Assembly (NCBI GenBank): GCA_037043455.1
Contig: JAWPHD010000085.1
Span: 464,001 to 528,000 of the forward strand
Direction of reading: 5' to 3'
DNA length: 64,000 nt
From: Cyrtodaria siliqua
Lineage: Eukaryota; Mollusca; Bivalvia; Adapedonta; Hiatellidae
The notes below the pieces were generated by a model. It saw only the letters and a list, made by a program, of their open reading frames with translations, made no database searches and had not been told where the DNA came from. Below are positions 46,125 to 58,429 of the stretch, in pieces (within the stretch, counting starts at the first letter, position 1; each line of letters starts with the position of its first letter). A program made the translations under genes and the position numbers.

Positions 46125-47310
46125 CAAAGGCCAGCAGCAATTAAGCGATGGCGAGTTGTCCGTCGTCAGTCCGCCGTCCGTCGTCCGTACGTCCGTCGTC
46201 ATTCTTCCGTTAATTGGTGTCTTGTTTTCGCGATAGGGACTTCACTATTAATCGGATATTTACGAAACTTTACCAGTGTCTTTATATCAATGAAAGTTCG
46301 GATGAGTTCGAAAACCGATAATTCGAGTGAGATCGTTATAGTGACACCAGAGTTATGGTCTTTGTTTTGCTGAAAAATGCTACATTAATTAAGCCTTGTT
46401 TAAACTCTAGCACCTTCATTTTGTATTTGATCTTTACGAAACGTTGCTGTGTATTTATATCAATGGAAGCACGGATGTGTTCGAAAACCAGCCAGATCGG
46501 AATAGGAACACCAGAGTAATGGCCCTTGTTTAGCTGACAAATGCCATAGTAATCCTTATTTACTCTCTAGCACCTTCATTTTGTAATTGATCTTTACCAA
46601 ACCTGATTGATAACATCAATAAAAGCTCGAACGAATTCACACTTTGGCCAGATCAAAATATTGCCCTTAATTTTCTGAAATATGCTATACTTTGGCATCG
46701 TTAACCCGATAGGTAGCTTAAATGGAAAGGAAGGTCGGGATTGCACTTGGGACCACTGGAGTTAAGGTTAAGGTCGCTGTAACTAAAAATAGAAAAATGG
46801 TTTTCGCTCAATAACGTTTGCTTGGAGTAAGGTGTTGTGACGAAACTTGCTGGGTAGGTGACTTCTGTAAAAAGTAAGGTTGGGATTAAGCCACTGGGGT
46901 CAAGGTCGCTATTACTAAACATAGAAAAATTGTTACCGCTTAATAACTTTTGTTTGGAGTGAGATATTGTGACGAAACTTGCTGGATATGTAGCCTCTGT
47001 GGAAAGGAAGGTTGCAATTGAAATCGGGGTCACTGGGTTAAAGGTCGAGGTCACTGTTCCTGAAAATAGATAAATAATTTCTGCTCAATAACTTTTATTA
47101 GGAATGAGTTATTGCATTAAACATGTTAAAACGTGAAGGATATGTAGCTTATAAAAATAAAGAGGATTGAGATTGCGTTTGGGGCCACTGGAGTTAAGGT
47201 TGCTTTTACTAAACATAAAAACATGGTTTCCACTTAATATCTTTTGTTTTTGTTTGGAGTGAGATATTATAACGAAACGTGCTGGGTAAGTAGCCTCTGT
47301 AGAAAGAAAG
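46125..47310. repeat. GTCCGTC-rich dispersed repeat followed by about 130-150-bp tandem units
   Basis: 46,155-46,200 is a run of CCGTCGTCCGT variants. From about 46,700, units marked AATAACTTTTGTTTGGAGTG, TTGTGACGAAACTTGCTGG and GTCAAGGTCGCTATTACTAA recur at about 46,811, 46,942, 47,086 and 47,236. The 117-codon minus-strand frame at 46,701-47,054 comes from these repeats. Confidence 0.75.
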
Positions 47311-47423
47311 TAAAATAAGTAACGTTTTGATGTTGCATTTTATATATTTATATTAGGTTTATAGTTCGAAAATTAAATAATGGATCAAATGATAACACTA
47401 AGTGGTTAACATAAAAATAATGA

Positions 47424-49460
47424 TATACATATCGTAATGTTAATGGCATAAAGATACGACCCAAAGACTCCAACTGTCCAGTAATTAACAATTGTAGTCG
47501 ACGGGACATTTTAACACTGCACAAACGCTAGTGTGAATGCAATCTGATAAAATGATCTCCTTGTATTGGTTGTATTGAATATGTTTTAATGGAGAATATA
47601 GACTCGAATAATCGAGTTATATTCTTCCGAGTAATAGCTTTAATTTGCCATAATACTTGATGGGTTACATTTTAACCGTTATATTTACAGCTAATAGGGA
47701 TGTCAAGGACCTCAAAGGAAACCATTATCGTTGGGAACTACACACACTTTAATCGATATAATTCATCATCAGCTTGATATGGAGTTAATACGTGACTGAT
47801 TCTTGTCCTTGCTGGAAGGGTATTTATATATCCCGACATTAAGCAAAAGGCATTGGAAATTATTTCTCGAAATAACATGATATTCTCAATATTTTCAAAA
47901 CTCATAAACATGTACGCGGCAAATTCCAACCAATAGTTTTGTTTGTTAACCTTTTGAAATTGCATATACCGCAGAGCAAGGTAAAAGAAGATTAATGATG
48001 CTTCGTAAGACACTGATTAAGTAACATGAATCGTTAATTTAATAAAAGTAAAATACAGTTCTGTCAGTCAAAAACAATTACTGATTATGTATCGTGTAGT
48101 ATGGTAATACCTTACTGAAATAAATCTAGATCGTTCGCATTTCATGATATAGAGGTTGATTGAAACTATTCAAATTTGAATTTTCAAAGACCGAGGGGCA
48201 TTGAATTGCATTTGCTTTATTATTAAAAATGATGACGCACGGTGACTGTCGAAAGAACTCGTGCATATATCCCATATAAATCTAATAACCCGTTTATTGC
48301 ATACGCATGTTTAAATTAGAACAATAGGATAAGTTGTAACATCGAATTTTCACCAAATCATTTATTTTGAAACAAACATTTTTACAATGAAAACAACATT
48401 GTTTACATCACCTGACATACTTTCTCTGATATGAACAGACAATTGCACCAATCACGAACGAGTATATATTACACACCCAATATGACTTTATTACACGTCA
48501 TTAAGAGCTAATATTAATGCTTATGCAAGAATATGCAAGAATAACTTGCATTAGCCTCGGCAAAAGTCTATTTGAGTCGAAGCCATCCAAAATAAACCTT
48601 TCAAAGTACATACATATTATGCCGTAAGTCACATATGACTATTGAGCATAGTTTCAGATAATTGTACTAATACTACTAATATATCAATGACGTTATAGCA
48701 GTGCTAATATACATATTACTTAATTTTATGCATATAACATACAATGTGAATTAATCTAATTATTACAATACTAGTGTTTAACAGTTTCTCTCTGATTTAT
48801 GGGTGACATATAGCATTATTATATGATATATAATTTGAAAGGAGCATGTTAAAAAAAATCAATTGGTAGTTGTAAGTGATAAACGAAGCAGTGTATCAAG
48901 ACTAGTGTTAATATTATCACATCCAAATACGAATACAGTATCGTTTTGACACAAAAGCTGCTTTTATACAATTAAATCGGAGCAAACTGATTTATAAGCG
49001 TTTATATACGCACTCCAATTGTTAGCGTATTAATTTGATAAGGTGAATCAGTAGTGACGTGATCAATATGATGGCGACTTGATAAACAACCCGAACTATA
49101 CAACATCCATTTAAAGGCAGAGTATGCTTATTAACAAATAAACTGAAACAGTTGACGAATCACTCAGAAGCGTTACCAAATAGAGAATTACGCTAACAAA
49201 TAAACTGAATAAAATCAAACTGTACACACTATGCCGTATACATATTTGACACCACGCACAACACGGGAAAGTGGGTTTATCTATAGCACAGGTAATGTTT
49301 ACATAGACACAAGAGTTAAACACTTAGATTGCCGTTTAAACGAACTTATCTAATCAGTTGTTTGTAGGTACGGCTGGGTACATCGGGGGATTTAATGCAA
49401 ATATTACGGTAATATTATACACAAATACTTGACACAAAGGCTCTATTATCTCCGTTAAGG
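47424..49460. repeat. Duplicated 3-kb block, shorter copy
   Basis: Direct-orientation partner of 41,709-44,780 with deletions relative to it. It adds a short segment around 47,795-47,830 (CTTGTCCTTGCTGGAAGGGT) that is absent from the longer copy. Confidence 0.85.
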
Positions 49461-49777
49461 TTAACGATAAGCATATTCTCATTTTAATGGCTTAATAACT
49501 AAAGAACTAATGGTGCATATGGCATTGATGATTAAGTTAGAACTCACGACGTTCTGTTACTGTTTTAAAGAGCCATCGCGCGAAGTTAAGCTGAATTAAC
49601 TGTAGATGCTGGCTTTAACTTTGGCACCGTATTAGACATTAAAAAGACCCGTTGGCAATCAGGCTAATAAGAGTTTCTAATTTCAAAATTATCATATTTA
49701 CTATCCAGACTTTATTGTACTTATACCATTATGATGTTATATTGCTTAAAAGGCGAATGGGGCTATAACTCTTAGAA

Positions 49778-49778
<1 letters not shown>

Positions 49779-49816
<38 letters not shown>
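49779..49816. repeat. (CA)n microsatellite
   Basis: An uninterrupted CA run of about 19 units, followed by an impure AACACGCACACAAC tail. Confidence 0.98.
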
Positions 49817-49820
<4 letters not shown>

Positions 49821-51139
49821 CGCACACAACTGTTACTGTTCCCGTTACAATACATTATTTGAAACAGAGAGAAAATAACTATTACATTACTGCCCTAAGA
49901 AAATCACAATACTTCGCAATTACGACATCAATGTTGACAAATTATTGAAATTAATTCATTTTCACTCAAACTGATCGGAAAATATAACGTAACCTGTTTC
50001 ACTTTCCTACACGTGAATACTTGTAATAGCGTACATGTATCTGGAGTAGTGTACTGTGAATCGTTTTATATGTTGACATGCATTTTGAAATGAAATGCAA
50101 TACTATTAAGTCATTTTTTTGTTATTAAATGTTATAATTGTTTATAGGTTTTTAACATTTTACACCGCCCTAGTTTTAGCCAAATGATTTTCAGCGTTAG
50201 CATTAGCCGTTTTTAACAATACGTACTTGTATATCATTGGAACGGGAATGTTAGTGGTAAATAAAACATACCTTAGTTTAGAAATACATATTTTACAGCC
50301 AAAATGATTGTTTGATGATGCTTTTCCAACTCACTGTTCGTTGTTGGGACAGAAGAAAATTTAAAAAATCTGAAAAAAAAGTCAGTTAGCATTAATAATT
50401 TAGAAACACAATTCACCGTGTCGTAATTTACGTTTGCCTAACACATTATAACCATTGAATTGATACATCATTTCTGATATATACATTTGTTTTAACCGAT
50501 TTTGAAAAGTAAGGTGTTTTATTTACACTAACATTGTCTGCTTCATAGATATACAGCTTATTAATGTAACAGTTGAAATTTGTCTGACAATTTCAAAATC
50601 ACTTTGGCTGACACAAGCGCCCCGAACAATAATAAATAATAAGGTGTCTAACTTGTTTCCTTTAGTATATATTTATAATCAGATGTCACATGCCACATGC
50701 CAGAAGTAGAATGAGAGAAAACTAATTATAAGAATATGAAAGCTCTTCTAGCGTTAATCAGAACATTAATAACAAAAGCCGCATTAAATCAATAATCAAA
50801 GCAGGAGTCAGAGGGTACATAATCCCAATCACTCAAACAATAACTATTATTCCGTATTCGGGCTATTTTTTTCATTTATTTATTATTATTATTTTTTATC
50901 ATTAAATACAAGTATATAAATTGTTCTGTTTGTTGAATACACTCTGCCCAAATCGTATTTTGAACGTTAGACATGCGTCCGTGAAACACGAAGAATAACG
51001 AAACCAATTTCGACGAAAGTTATTTTTTATAGTGATAAAAACAGTTCATGTATTTCTATCTTTACATGATTCCGTCTGTTTGATTAACCATTGTCTTTAT
51101 GAAGAAAATGCATAGTTCTTCAGTTACATCATATCCCAG

Positions 51140-51420
51140 CGGTGACGTGTTGAAAGAGATTCCACCGAGGATTCGGGAGGTAGTGAGTTAGATCCCATGA
51201 AACGTAATGCAATGTTATTAATATTAAGCATATACAGGGTAGTGCTTAGACTGGTAGGTCACATTTTAGTAAATGTGATATGGTTTTGCATTCTGCCATG
51301 TGTCTACGTCATGGCATTTAATTGTGGCAGAAGTTTATATCATTCAGCTCATTGCTACAAGAAGACTATGATTCAAAGATTGTCCAATGAGACGTTAAAC
51401 TGTTTTCAGACACAAATACT
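51140..51420 (+). mobile_element. SINE, copy in segmental duplication A
   Basis: Head: GAGGATTCGGGAGGTAGTGA followed by GTTAGATCCC (degenerate B box). Body: GCATATACAGGGTAGTGCTT, CCATGTGTCTACGTCATGGC and TTATATCATTCAGCTCATTG. Tail: GAGACGTTAAACTG. The partner at 60,915-61,395 carries an internal duplication. The core resembles the SINE at 19,135. The 76-codon frame at 51,197-51,427 is read-through of the SINE. Confidence 0.65.
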
Positions 51421-51436
51421 TGTATAGAGTCTGGCA

Positions 51437-51510
51437 ATCCTATTGTTTTCCGGGTAAAACCAGTGCTGCATACCTCCCGTCATCCGTAAAAATCGACACT
51501 TTCTCATTTG
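51437..51510 (-). repeat. 75-bp shared module
   Basis: On the minus strand, GAGAAAGTGTCGATTTTTAC followed by a GCAGCACTGGTTTTACCCGG region. The same module occurs in the minisatellite-bearing elements (178-232, 7,727-7,781) and at 62,268-62,370, each time in a different neighbourhood. Confidence 0.75.
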
Positions 51511-51895
51511 GCAAGAAATATAAAAAGATCGGACAGAGAAAGTAGCATTCAAGGAGGACAGTAAACCACAAAACACAAACAAACACGCAAACAGACAAAC
51601 AAGAAGGCAAAAGCAATAATAAATGCAAACGACATCACAAACACAAAAAGGGTTGACAATAGGGCTACCGCCTTGGAACGGTCAGTGGCAAAGTAGGCCA
51701 CTGGGGGTTTAAACCGGTTCTAGGGTGCACCAAACCTCACACTTACCCTACTGTCATCCCATTAAAACAGGACAGTGTAAATAAAGAAATCCCCGCCATG
51801 ATCTAATCTCTAACCAACAAGGCAGCATCAATAGGCAATATAAGTAAAACACAAATATGCTCGTGTAAATATAATACAAAAAAACAATAACAGCA
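51510..51895 (-). mobile_element. RT-element 3' tail, segmental copy A
   Basis: Same tail as 34,108-34,500 and 61,395-61,780. Its RT coding part is missing: sequence jumps to a tRNA-like CAAGCTCCCACTGTGATTCG stretch at about 51,908. Confidence 0.8.
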
Positions 51896-52019
51896 AGTCA
51901 AGCTCCCACTGTGATTCGAACCCGCAGCGGTGAGACGTAAGTTTGAGACGTAAGTACTTTCTAAGGCACGAGTATTTACTGTTTTATGAATAATTATTGA
52001 GGACTTTACGACCTGACTC

Positions 52020-52140
52020 CTATGAGGGTGTGATTAAAAAACTTCTTAAGATCCTTGGTCATAATCACTTTCATACAATCTTTAATAAAATGTTTATCAA
52101 AAGAGGTTACAAACAAGGTTTTACAAAAAAAAGCTGCCGA
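52020..52140 (+). pseudogene. RT C-terminal fragment, first half, segmental copy A
   Basis: Reads YEGVIKKLLKILGHNHFHTI then FNKMFIKRGYK, matching DVIYKLRKILG...HFHTIF...FIKRGYD of the copy at 61,869. The expected next residues (DPITLQRTA) appear only at about 52,890, beyond a roughly 0.74-kb insert. Confidence 0.75.
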
Positions 52141-52144
52141 TAAG

Positions 52145-52880
52145 TAAATAAACATGTCTGTGGGCCTGTGAACTGATAGGAATGCAAATAATTGTTTGTA
52201 TAATTAATGAAATTCTGGCAGTTATCAAGATGAAATAAGTATTGCTGTTTTTAGCAAAAGCAATAACTGCGCAATGGATATTTCAACAGTGTTAACTGTG
52301 AAACTTGGCCTATGACTTATTGATATAATCCTTAATGATAGTTAAAAAGAAATAACAACACATACTTTTTAATGTTTCGTCTTGACAGCCTTCATCAGAA
52401 TTAAATTTTCTGATATATTCATTCAAATGCAAATTGATAAAAAATCAAAAATCATTTTAATTGACAGTGTGGACAAGCTGATTTGCTTCTTTTTCGCTTC
52501 TTTTTGGCATTATAAATCAAACCGATATAACGCTTAACTTTGTCGTTATATATTCATGGATTCATGTATTCCATTACAATACTTGCGATTTAATTCAGTT
52601 GCACTTACGATTTCATTCTGCTCCGTAAACATCCCGGACACATAAAGATCTCGGAAACTTTGCCGCATTCTACACTGATTAGACTGATCTACGAAAACGT
52701 CAAATCCACAGGCGAAACGGTAACTTTTTAAGGTTCCAAAATATGAGTTTATGCCATTCAAGTTTTTTAGACGAGTTCTCTAGGAATTTAAGTTCTAAAG
52801 CATGTTTATTGCTAACTACATGATTCACATTATGTTAACCAAAGACAAATACAAAACCCATATAAGGATCAGCTGCCTTC
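52145..52880. mobile_element. Insert splitting the RT C-terminus, segmental copy A
   Basis: Lies between the FIKRGY and DPIILQ codons of the RT. The right edge is the near-hairpin CAGCTGCCTTCGGCAACTG. It carries a minus-strand CTGATGAAG...GAAAC motif (52,370-52,400) and a minus-strand frame (52,546-52,761) containing ACGFDVFVDQS, RQSFRDLYVSG and TEQNEIVSATELNRKY, also present at 63,062-63,289. No terminal repeats were established. Confidence 0.6.
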
Positions 52881-52884
52881 GGCA

Positions 52885-53045
52885 ACTGAATGACCCTATA
52901 ATTTTGCAACCCACTGCATATTTAGTGGATTACAGTTCACCACTATACTATCCACTTCGACTGTGTGATGACCGGACAGATTTTGGACGCTATGATGACG
53001 TCTACCCAAATCCTTATATTAGGACGGTAGGTTTTGAAATTTATC
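52885..53045 (+). pseudogene. RT C-terminal fragment, second half, segmental copy A
   Basis: DPIILQPTAYLV, then in a shifted frame the equivalent of VRHYAFLFDCVMTGQ and VDAMMTST. The terminal stop codon, kept in the copies at 61,869 and 63,540, is changed to CAA here. Confidence 0.75.
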
Positions 53046-53460
53046 TTTAATTTTGTCTTGTCGTCCTTAACCGTTTGTTCTCGTGCTTCACTGAAAACTT
53101 ACTTTGTGGATTTGTAGGCTTTATATGATCATTTATGTGTTTAATTTTATGGCCTATTAATGCTGCATTGTTTCTTAGAGATTAACAACAGGGAACGAAC
53201 GAGTGAGGTTCGGTGCACTCTAGAACTTGGTTTAAACACACAAGCGGCTTTTATTTTTGCCACTGACCGTTCAAACCCATTGTCAGCCATTTTATGTGTC
53301 TGATGTCATATCTTGCATTTTATTCATCTTTATAGTTGTTGTTTGTTTGAGTTTGTGTTTGCTGTTGACTGTCGTCCTTGAATTTTCGATGTTCGATTTG
53401 AAAATATACTTTTATGATTCGTTTCCATTAGTTGACTGCATTATGTTGAAACATTAAGGC
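53046..53460 (+). mobile_element. RT-element 3' tail, segmental copy A
   Basis: GAGTGAGGTTCGGTGCACTC, GCCACTGACCGTTCAAACC and GTTGACTGTCGTCCTTGAAT match the reverse complement of the tails at 25,640, 34,108, 51,510 and 61,395. This confirms the order RT C-terminus, then tail. Confidence 0.75.
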
Positions 53461-54429
53461 AATTACGACATGAATTCTGGGAAAAGTATTCCTACTTTAT
53501 TTGTAGGCATAGCTGCATAATTGATAAGCACTTCAACTCTGTATGTTGACAGCATACTATGTCGATGAAATGACAATGTCCGGCAAATTTCGAGGACAAC
53601 ACTATAGAGAAGAATGTTTTTAAAGGATTTAAAATGAACTGAATGTCAATAGACCTTTGTGACATTAACATATCATTGCGCACTCCGGTTTTATCTCATA
53701 TGAATGCAACGCGTCTTAAAAAAAAGTTTCAGTTTCTTTACACTTATTTCTGAGCTTGTTCGTTTCTTTGTTGGTGACAAATGAAGGATATTTATACATA
53801 TATTGGCTTCGAAAAAGTAGAAGAAAAACAAACAAAACAAACACAACGTGATGATGTGTTTCAGCGACCTTTTCACCACTCACCGTTCCATATCGCCAAC
53901 CGTTTTATGTATGTGGTGTCGCATACTGTATTTCTGTTACCCCTGTAATTTGTGTTGGGTTTGAAAGCCTGATTTTGGTTGACAGTGTTCTGTGAATGCT
54001 CTATTTTGTTTATTGCATGTACTACATATTTAACTGCTGGAATATCGAATATGGGGAAATCCTTCACGAGATGATAGTCGTGTGGTTCTTTTCAAGAACG
54101 AGCGTATGCGAGTGAGCGACAAAAACAGCACACGCCTACCATCGAGTGAAGGATTTTCATATAATCGATCACAACAGTTAAATAATCTACTCATTACATT
54201 TTTAACCAGAATAATTGGTTTTATTTAGCGTTATCGGCGGATGATGTCGACGTCACCAACACGTTATTGACGTCATAACTCTCAAAGTTGCAGTTAGTTA
54301 TTTCTGTGTTCGGAGTTAGTTATTAATATTTAACGATTATGAATATTCTTTCACTGATAACATTCTAAACCTACTTCAAAGATTGGGTATATATATGAAT
54401 ATATCAATAAATAATAAAACCAACATACA
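53461..54429. other. Unassigned DNA with a short RT-tail relic
   Basis: 53,870-53,950 (CACCACTCACCGTTCCAT, CCAACCGTTTTATGTATGTG) is a plus-strand RT-tail relic. The rest shows no gene. One TGACGTCA lies near 54,267. Confidence 0.5.
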
Positions 54430-54610
54430 AACCAAATAAAAAAATACAAGAAAAGAATGGAGGAAAATATGCGTCATCATCAACATAAAACGGTTGACAA
54501 TGGTGAACCGTCAGTGCTTTGTTTTAAACCATGTTCTAGAGTGCACCAAACCTAACTATTAACCTGCTTTCAATAGAAGAAGGCGGGTTTAATATAAAAA
54601 ATCCCTGCAG
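54430..54610 (-). mobile_element. RT-element 3' tail relic
   Basis: AACGGTTGACAATGG, CCGTCAGTGCTTTGT, GAGTGCACCAAACCTAACTA and a following AATCCCTGCAGG match the minus-strand tails with deletions. Confidence 0.65.
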
Positions 54611-56045
54611 GGCTATACATGCACTCCAAAACAATGTGAAGTACGATTTGCAGAGTTAAGTTCAAACTGTAATTGCCACTTTAATACAGTACTGTAGTAT
54701 CTTTAATGACATTTGTTTGTCAAAGCCATTACTGAATTACGGTATAAAACCAGAGAACGATAAAAAAAATGCATCAAACCATACTCCACGTTTAAAGCAA
54801 ATTTGCAATTCTCACCGGGATATTTCAACATTTCATCTCTTCTGTGTATTTTGTATTCCACTTGACAGCTATATACGTCAAAACGATCTATGGATATGAA
54901 AACGGACATATCCCATGACAATTGTAAAGCAGGAGAATAATGTAAATGTTACAGCCGTGGATATGAATAATTTGTGCGGAATTAGTTTGTCGTATCAGTC
55001 GTAATTGAACAGACGGAAGCTTAGATCTACTTATTTCTAAGTTAAAGAGGGTGGATATCAACATGAACACGAAACGTAGCATATACAGAACACTGTTATC
55101 AGAAAACATGCCTTGAAAACAAAAAACAAAAAATTAAAAGGAAAGTGCATTACAAAGTAAACGTTCGATGCATGTAAGTACCTAAAATACATCTTTATAA
55201 GTATATGAAATATGTCCTTAACCAACGTTATCGTGGTTATAAGCCAACATGATCATGTTTGCCTATATAACTGATGTGACGGCCACTTGTTTCAAAATGA
55301 TACAGCAACAAATATATATACTAAATCAAATTGCTAAGTATCAACCTAAGAATATGTCAATAATATTCTCATTGTTTTGTGTATTTTGAGCTTGATTAGA
55401 GATACGGTTAAACTGCAAAATAACGAGTGTTAATCGTCTGCTCTGATTGCATGAACGAATTTTAAAACTTTTAAGTCAATGTGTTTTCTTAGAAATAAGT
55501 TATAACACTTATATAACTGGGTATATAGGATTTTATTAAGTACTTCGAATTAGTGAAGCTTTCGATGTTCCTAATTCTAAAATATGGCAGTTAAAATTAT
55601 TTTGACATCATGTTTGACTAGCATTACACTACAAATGCGTTTGCAAAAGGATGTTTCGAAATATTTAATGTTAACGCTGAATTACAGTAACTTGAATTTC
55701 AAACAATATTCAATGTAAAGGGAGGTAATTTAAGATTATCCATATTTTAGTTTTTTCAGACGGAAAATCTGCGATAAATGGGTCAAATTTTTATGTTTTT
55801 TTCTATTATTTCATATCAATTTTAAGAATTTTATATCTTTAAGCGATCTTTGACTCAAGTTATGTGTTTTTATCAGTACATTTCATGTTTTCATATAAAG
55901 GGAGGGTAACTCTCAAAAGATGTAACAATTTAAACAAAAATTAATGTTTTACAATCTATGGGTCAAAACAAAATACTTATCATATATCTATTCTAAAACG
56001 TATTTAAAATAAGAAAATTAGTTCAGATACAAATGTTGATACTTA
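54611..56045. other. Unassigned AT-rich DNA
   Basis: No gene recognised. Two short related motifs, AAAGGGAGG-TAA near 55,719 and 55,898, are the only internal repetition noted. Confidence 0.45.
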
Positions 56046-56054
56046 GCAATTTTA

Positions 56055-56265
56055 TTCAGTGTATAGCAAAGTATATTAAGACACAATTAATAAAATATTT
56101 CGGACATAACGCTTCATCAGTTGGGTAAAACAATATTCTGTTGACGTTCAATATGGCCGCGTCCATAATCTAGTTGTAAAATTGTGTGTTTTACCCAATT
56201 GATGAAGGGCTATGCCCGAAATATTTTATTAAATGTGTCTTAATAGACTTTGCTATATATTTATA
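56055..56265. repeat. Foldback repeat with about 75-bp arms and paired GATGAAG...GAAA motifs
   Basis: The left arm (about 56,060-56,133) contains AAAATATTTCGGACATAACG and CTTCATCAGTTGGGTAAAAC. The right arm (about 56,190-56,262) contains GTTTTACCCAATTGATGAAG and CCCGAAATATTTTATTAA. Arms pair with several mismatches around an insert of about 55 bases. Each arm, read outward-in, carries the TGATGAAG...CCGAAAT motif. Confidence 0.8.
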
Positions 56266-56477
56266 AACTTCCCTCAGGAGGACAATCAGAAACTTGTCAA
56301 CAAATATAGTTGCTTAGTGAGTTTTTAGATGCAACTGTAATTTGAGTATATGCTTAAATGTGTGATTGAATTAATTAGATTCATTTTCGGATTCGTATCT
56401 AATCAATATTGTATGTTAAAATTTCATTTCGTTTTGTTTATCTGTTCTTTATTCATTGAACAGCAATCCTTATCTTT

Positions 56478-57463
56478 ACGTGTTAACATTCTTTCTTATC
56501 TCTAGTGAGACAGACATAGTAAGCGTATTGAATGAGTTTCTTATCTCTAGTGAGACAGACATAGTAAGCGTATTGAATGAGTCTAAGGGCGAAACTAAAT
56601 GTACTGCTACGTGTTAACATTATTTCTTATCTCTAGTGAGACAGACATAGTAAGCGTATTGAATGAGTCTAAGGGCGAAACTAAATGTACTGCTACGTGT
56701 TAACATTCTTTCTTATCTCTAGTGAGACAGACATAGTAAGCGTATTGAATGAGTCTAAGGGCGAAACTAAATGTACTGCTACGTGTTAACATTCTTTCTT
56801 ATCTCTAGTGAGACAGACATAGTAAGCGTATTGAATGAGTCTAAGGGCGAAACTAAATGTACTGCTACGTGTTAACATTCTTTCTTATCTCTAGTGAGAC
56901 AGACATAGTAAGCGTATTGAATGAGTCTAAGGGCGAAACTAAATGTACTGCTACGTGTTAACATTCTTTCTTATCTGTAGTGAGACAGACATAGTAAGCG
57001 TATTGAATGAGTCTAAGGGCAAAACTAAATGTACTGCTACGTGTTAACATTCTTTCTTATCTGTAGTGAGACAGACATAGTAAGCGTATTGAATGAGTCT
57101 AAGGGCGAAACTAAATGTACTGCTACGTGTTAACATTCTTTCTTATCTGTAGTGAGACAGACATAGTAAGCGTATTGAATGAGTCTAAGGGCGAAACTAA
57201 ATGTACTGCTACGTGTTAACATTCTTTCTTATCTGTAGTGAGACAGACATAGTAAGCGTATTGAATGAGTCTAAGGGCGAAACTAAATGTACTGCTACGT
57301 GTTAACATTCTTTCTTATCTCTAGTGAGACAGACATAGTAAGCGTATTGAATGAGTCTAAGGGCGAAACTAAATGTACTGCTACGTGTTAACATTCTTTC
57401 TTATCTCTAGTGAGACAGACATAGTAAGCGTATTGAATGAGTCTAAGGGCGAAACTAAATGAC
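56478..57463. repeat. 86-bp tandem array, about 11-12 units
   Basis: The unit contains ACGTGTTAACATTCTTTCTT, AGTGAGACAGACATAGTAAG and GAGTCTAAGGGCGAAACTAA, with an exact 86-bp spacing. The first unit is truncated. Units are almost identical except a C/G site (ATCTCTAG or ATCTGTAG), ordered as six C, four G, two C along the array, and single changes near 56,625 and 57,020. No coding potential of note. Confidence 0.97.
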
Positions 57464-57764
57464 TGCTGCTTAATATACTGAATACAATATGAAGAAAACA
57501 CTTTTTTATTTACTTTCAGTATACATTGTTTTATTCGGGCCAGATAAATTAGTTTGTTTTCATTAAAATGATATATAAAACGTTTTATTTTCCATATGCT
57601 TACACGTTCAGTCAGGTTTTATCTGTTTTTTTCTTGGTAAACAAATATATATGATATTAAATTGTGTCTTGAAATATTTATGTCATTTTAGTGAGTTAGA
57701 GCAGGTAATATCGCACAAAACATTCACCGCGCAAGAATAAGAATCAATACTGAAATGGGGCTCC
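57464..57764. other. Unassigned AT-rich DNA
   Basis: No gene or repeat recognised. Confidence 0.5.
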
Positions 57765-57905
57765 TTTGAAAGCAACATGCGTAAACAAGAGATAAAAGAA
57801 GGAGATCCGGTTTTATTGAGTCTGTTCATGAGATTTAATAAAAGCTGCAACACCCCTCACGCCCCACTAGCACCGACTTAAGCAGTATTCTACTGTAACG
57901 CTTCA
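57765..57905 (-). repeat. Short hairpin repeat family, partial minus-strand copy
   Basis: On the minus strand: AGTAGAATACTGCTTAAGTC, GGTGCTAGTGGGGCGTGAGG, then CATGAACAGACTCAATAAAA. The 3' side of the hairpin has decayed. Confidence 0.75.
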
Positions 57906-58429
57906 ATGGTGAGATGGAAGTATCTAGCCCCGATATGCAAGAAATTTCCATCTCACCCGAGCGTCGAGATAAAATTCACGAGCGCCAACATCCGGTATGC
58001 AGGAAAACAGGCAAAACGATAAAAACACTTATACCTCGGGTTGGAATTCCCTATCTTTACCGGGTACCCATGAAAGATTATTATAATCTTTTTTTATAAA
58101 TATCAGCTAATGCCTAAATATGTACGATCTAAAGTGGAGTGTGATGAATAATTTCATATTAGATCGATAGAAAGTTCATATCACTGCCAGTGTTTTTCGG
58201 TGTACTCCGACCTGTTTAATGGTAGTAACGGGGTCTACTGCACGCTGCATAACTTTTCATGCAATAACACAGTTACTAGTAGAAATGCACCTATCAATGT
58301 CCCCCGCATCCCAACGCTCACGCCAGTAAGGTAGGCGGGTGGGTGGGGCAGGAGGGGATGATGGAGCTTGCATACCGACAACAAAAAGGGAGTAAGGAAA
58401 CTAGAAACCACCTCCACTCCCATCCCTCA
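57906..58429. other. GC-richer stretch with a short hairpin and a G-rich run
   Basis: GGTGAGATGGAA at about 57,908 pairs with TTCCATCTCACC at about 57,946. At 58,337-58,357, GGGTGGGTGGGGCAGGAGGG fits a four-run G-quadruplex pattern. Overlapping minus-strand frames here have no recognisable domain. Confidence 0.6.

Larger units (their letters stand above)
49510..53460. repeat. Segmental duplication, copy A
   Basis: Colinear in blocks with 59,277-64,000: 49,510-49,640, 50,086-50,720, 50,900-51,420, 51,510-51,895, 51,910-52,480 and 52,490-53,460. Copy A alone has 49,640-50,085 (with the CA microsatellite). It lacks the RT fragment present in copy B at 61,780-62,277. Contains a SINE, an RT tail and a split RT C-terminus. 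Confidence 0.85.
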
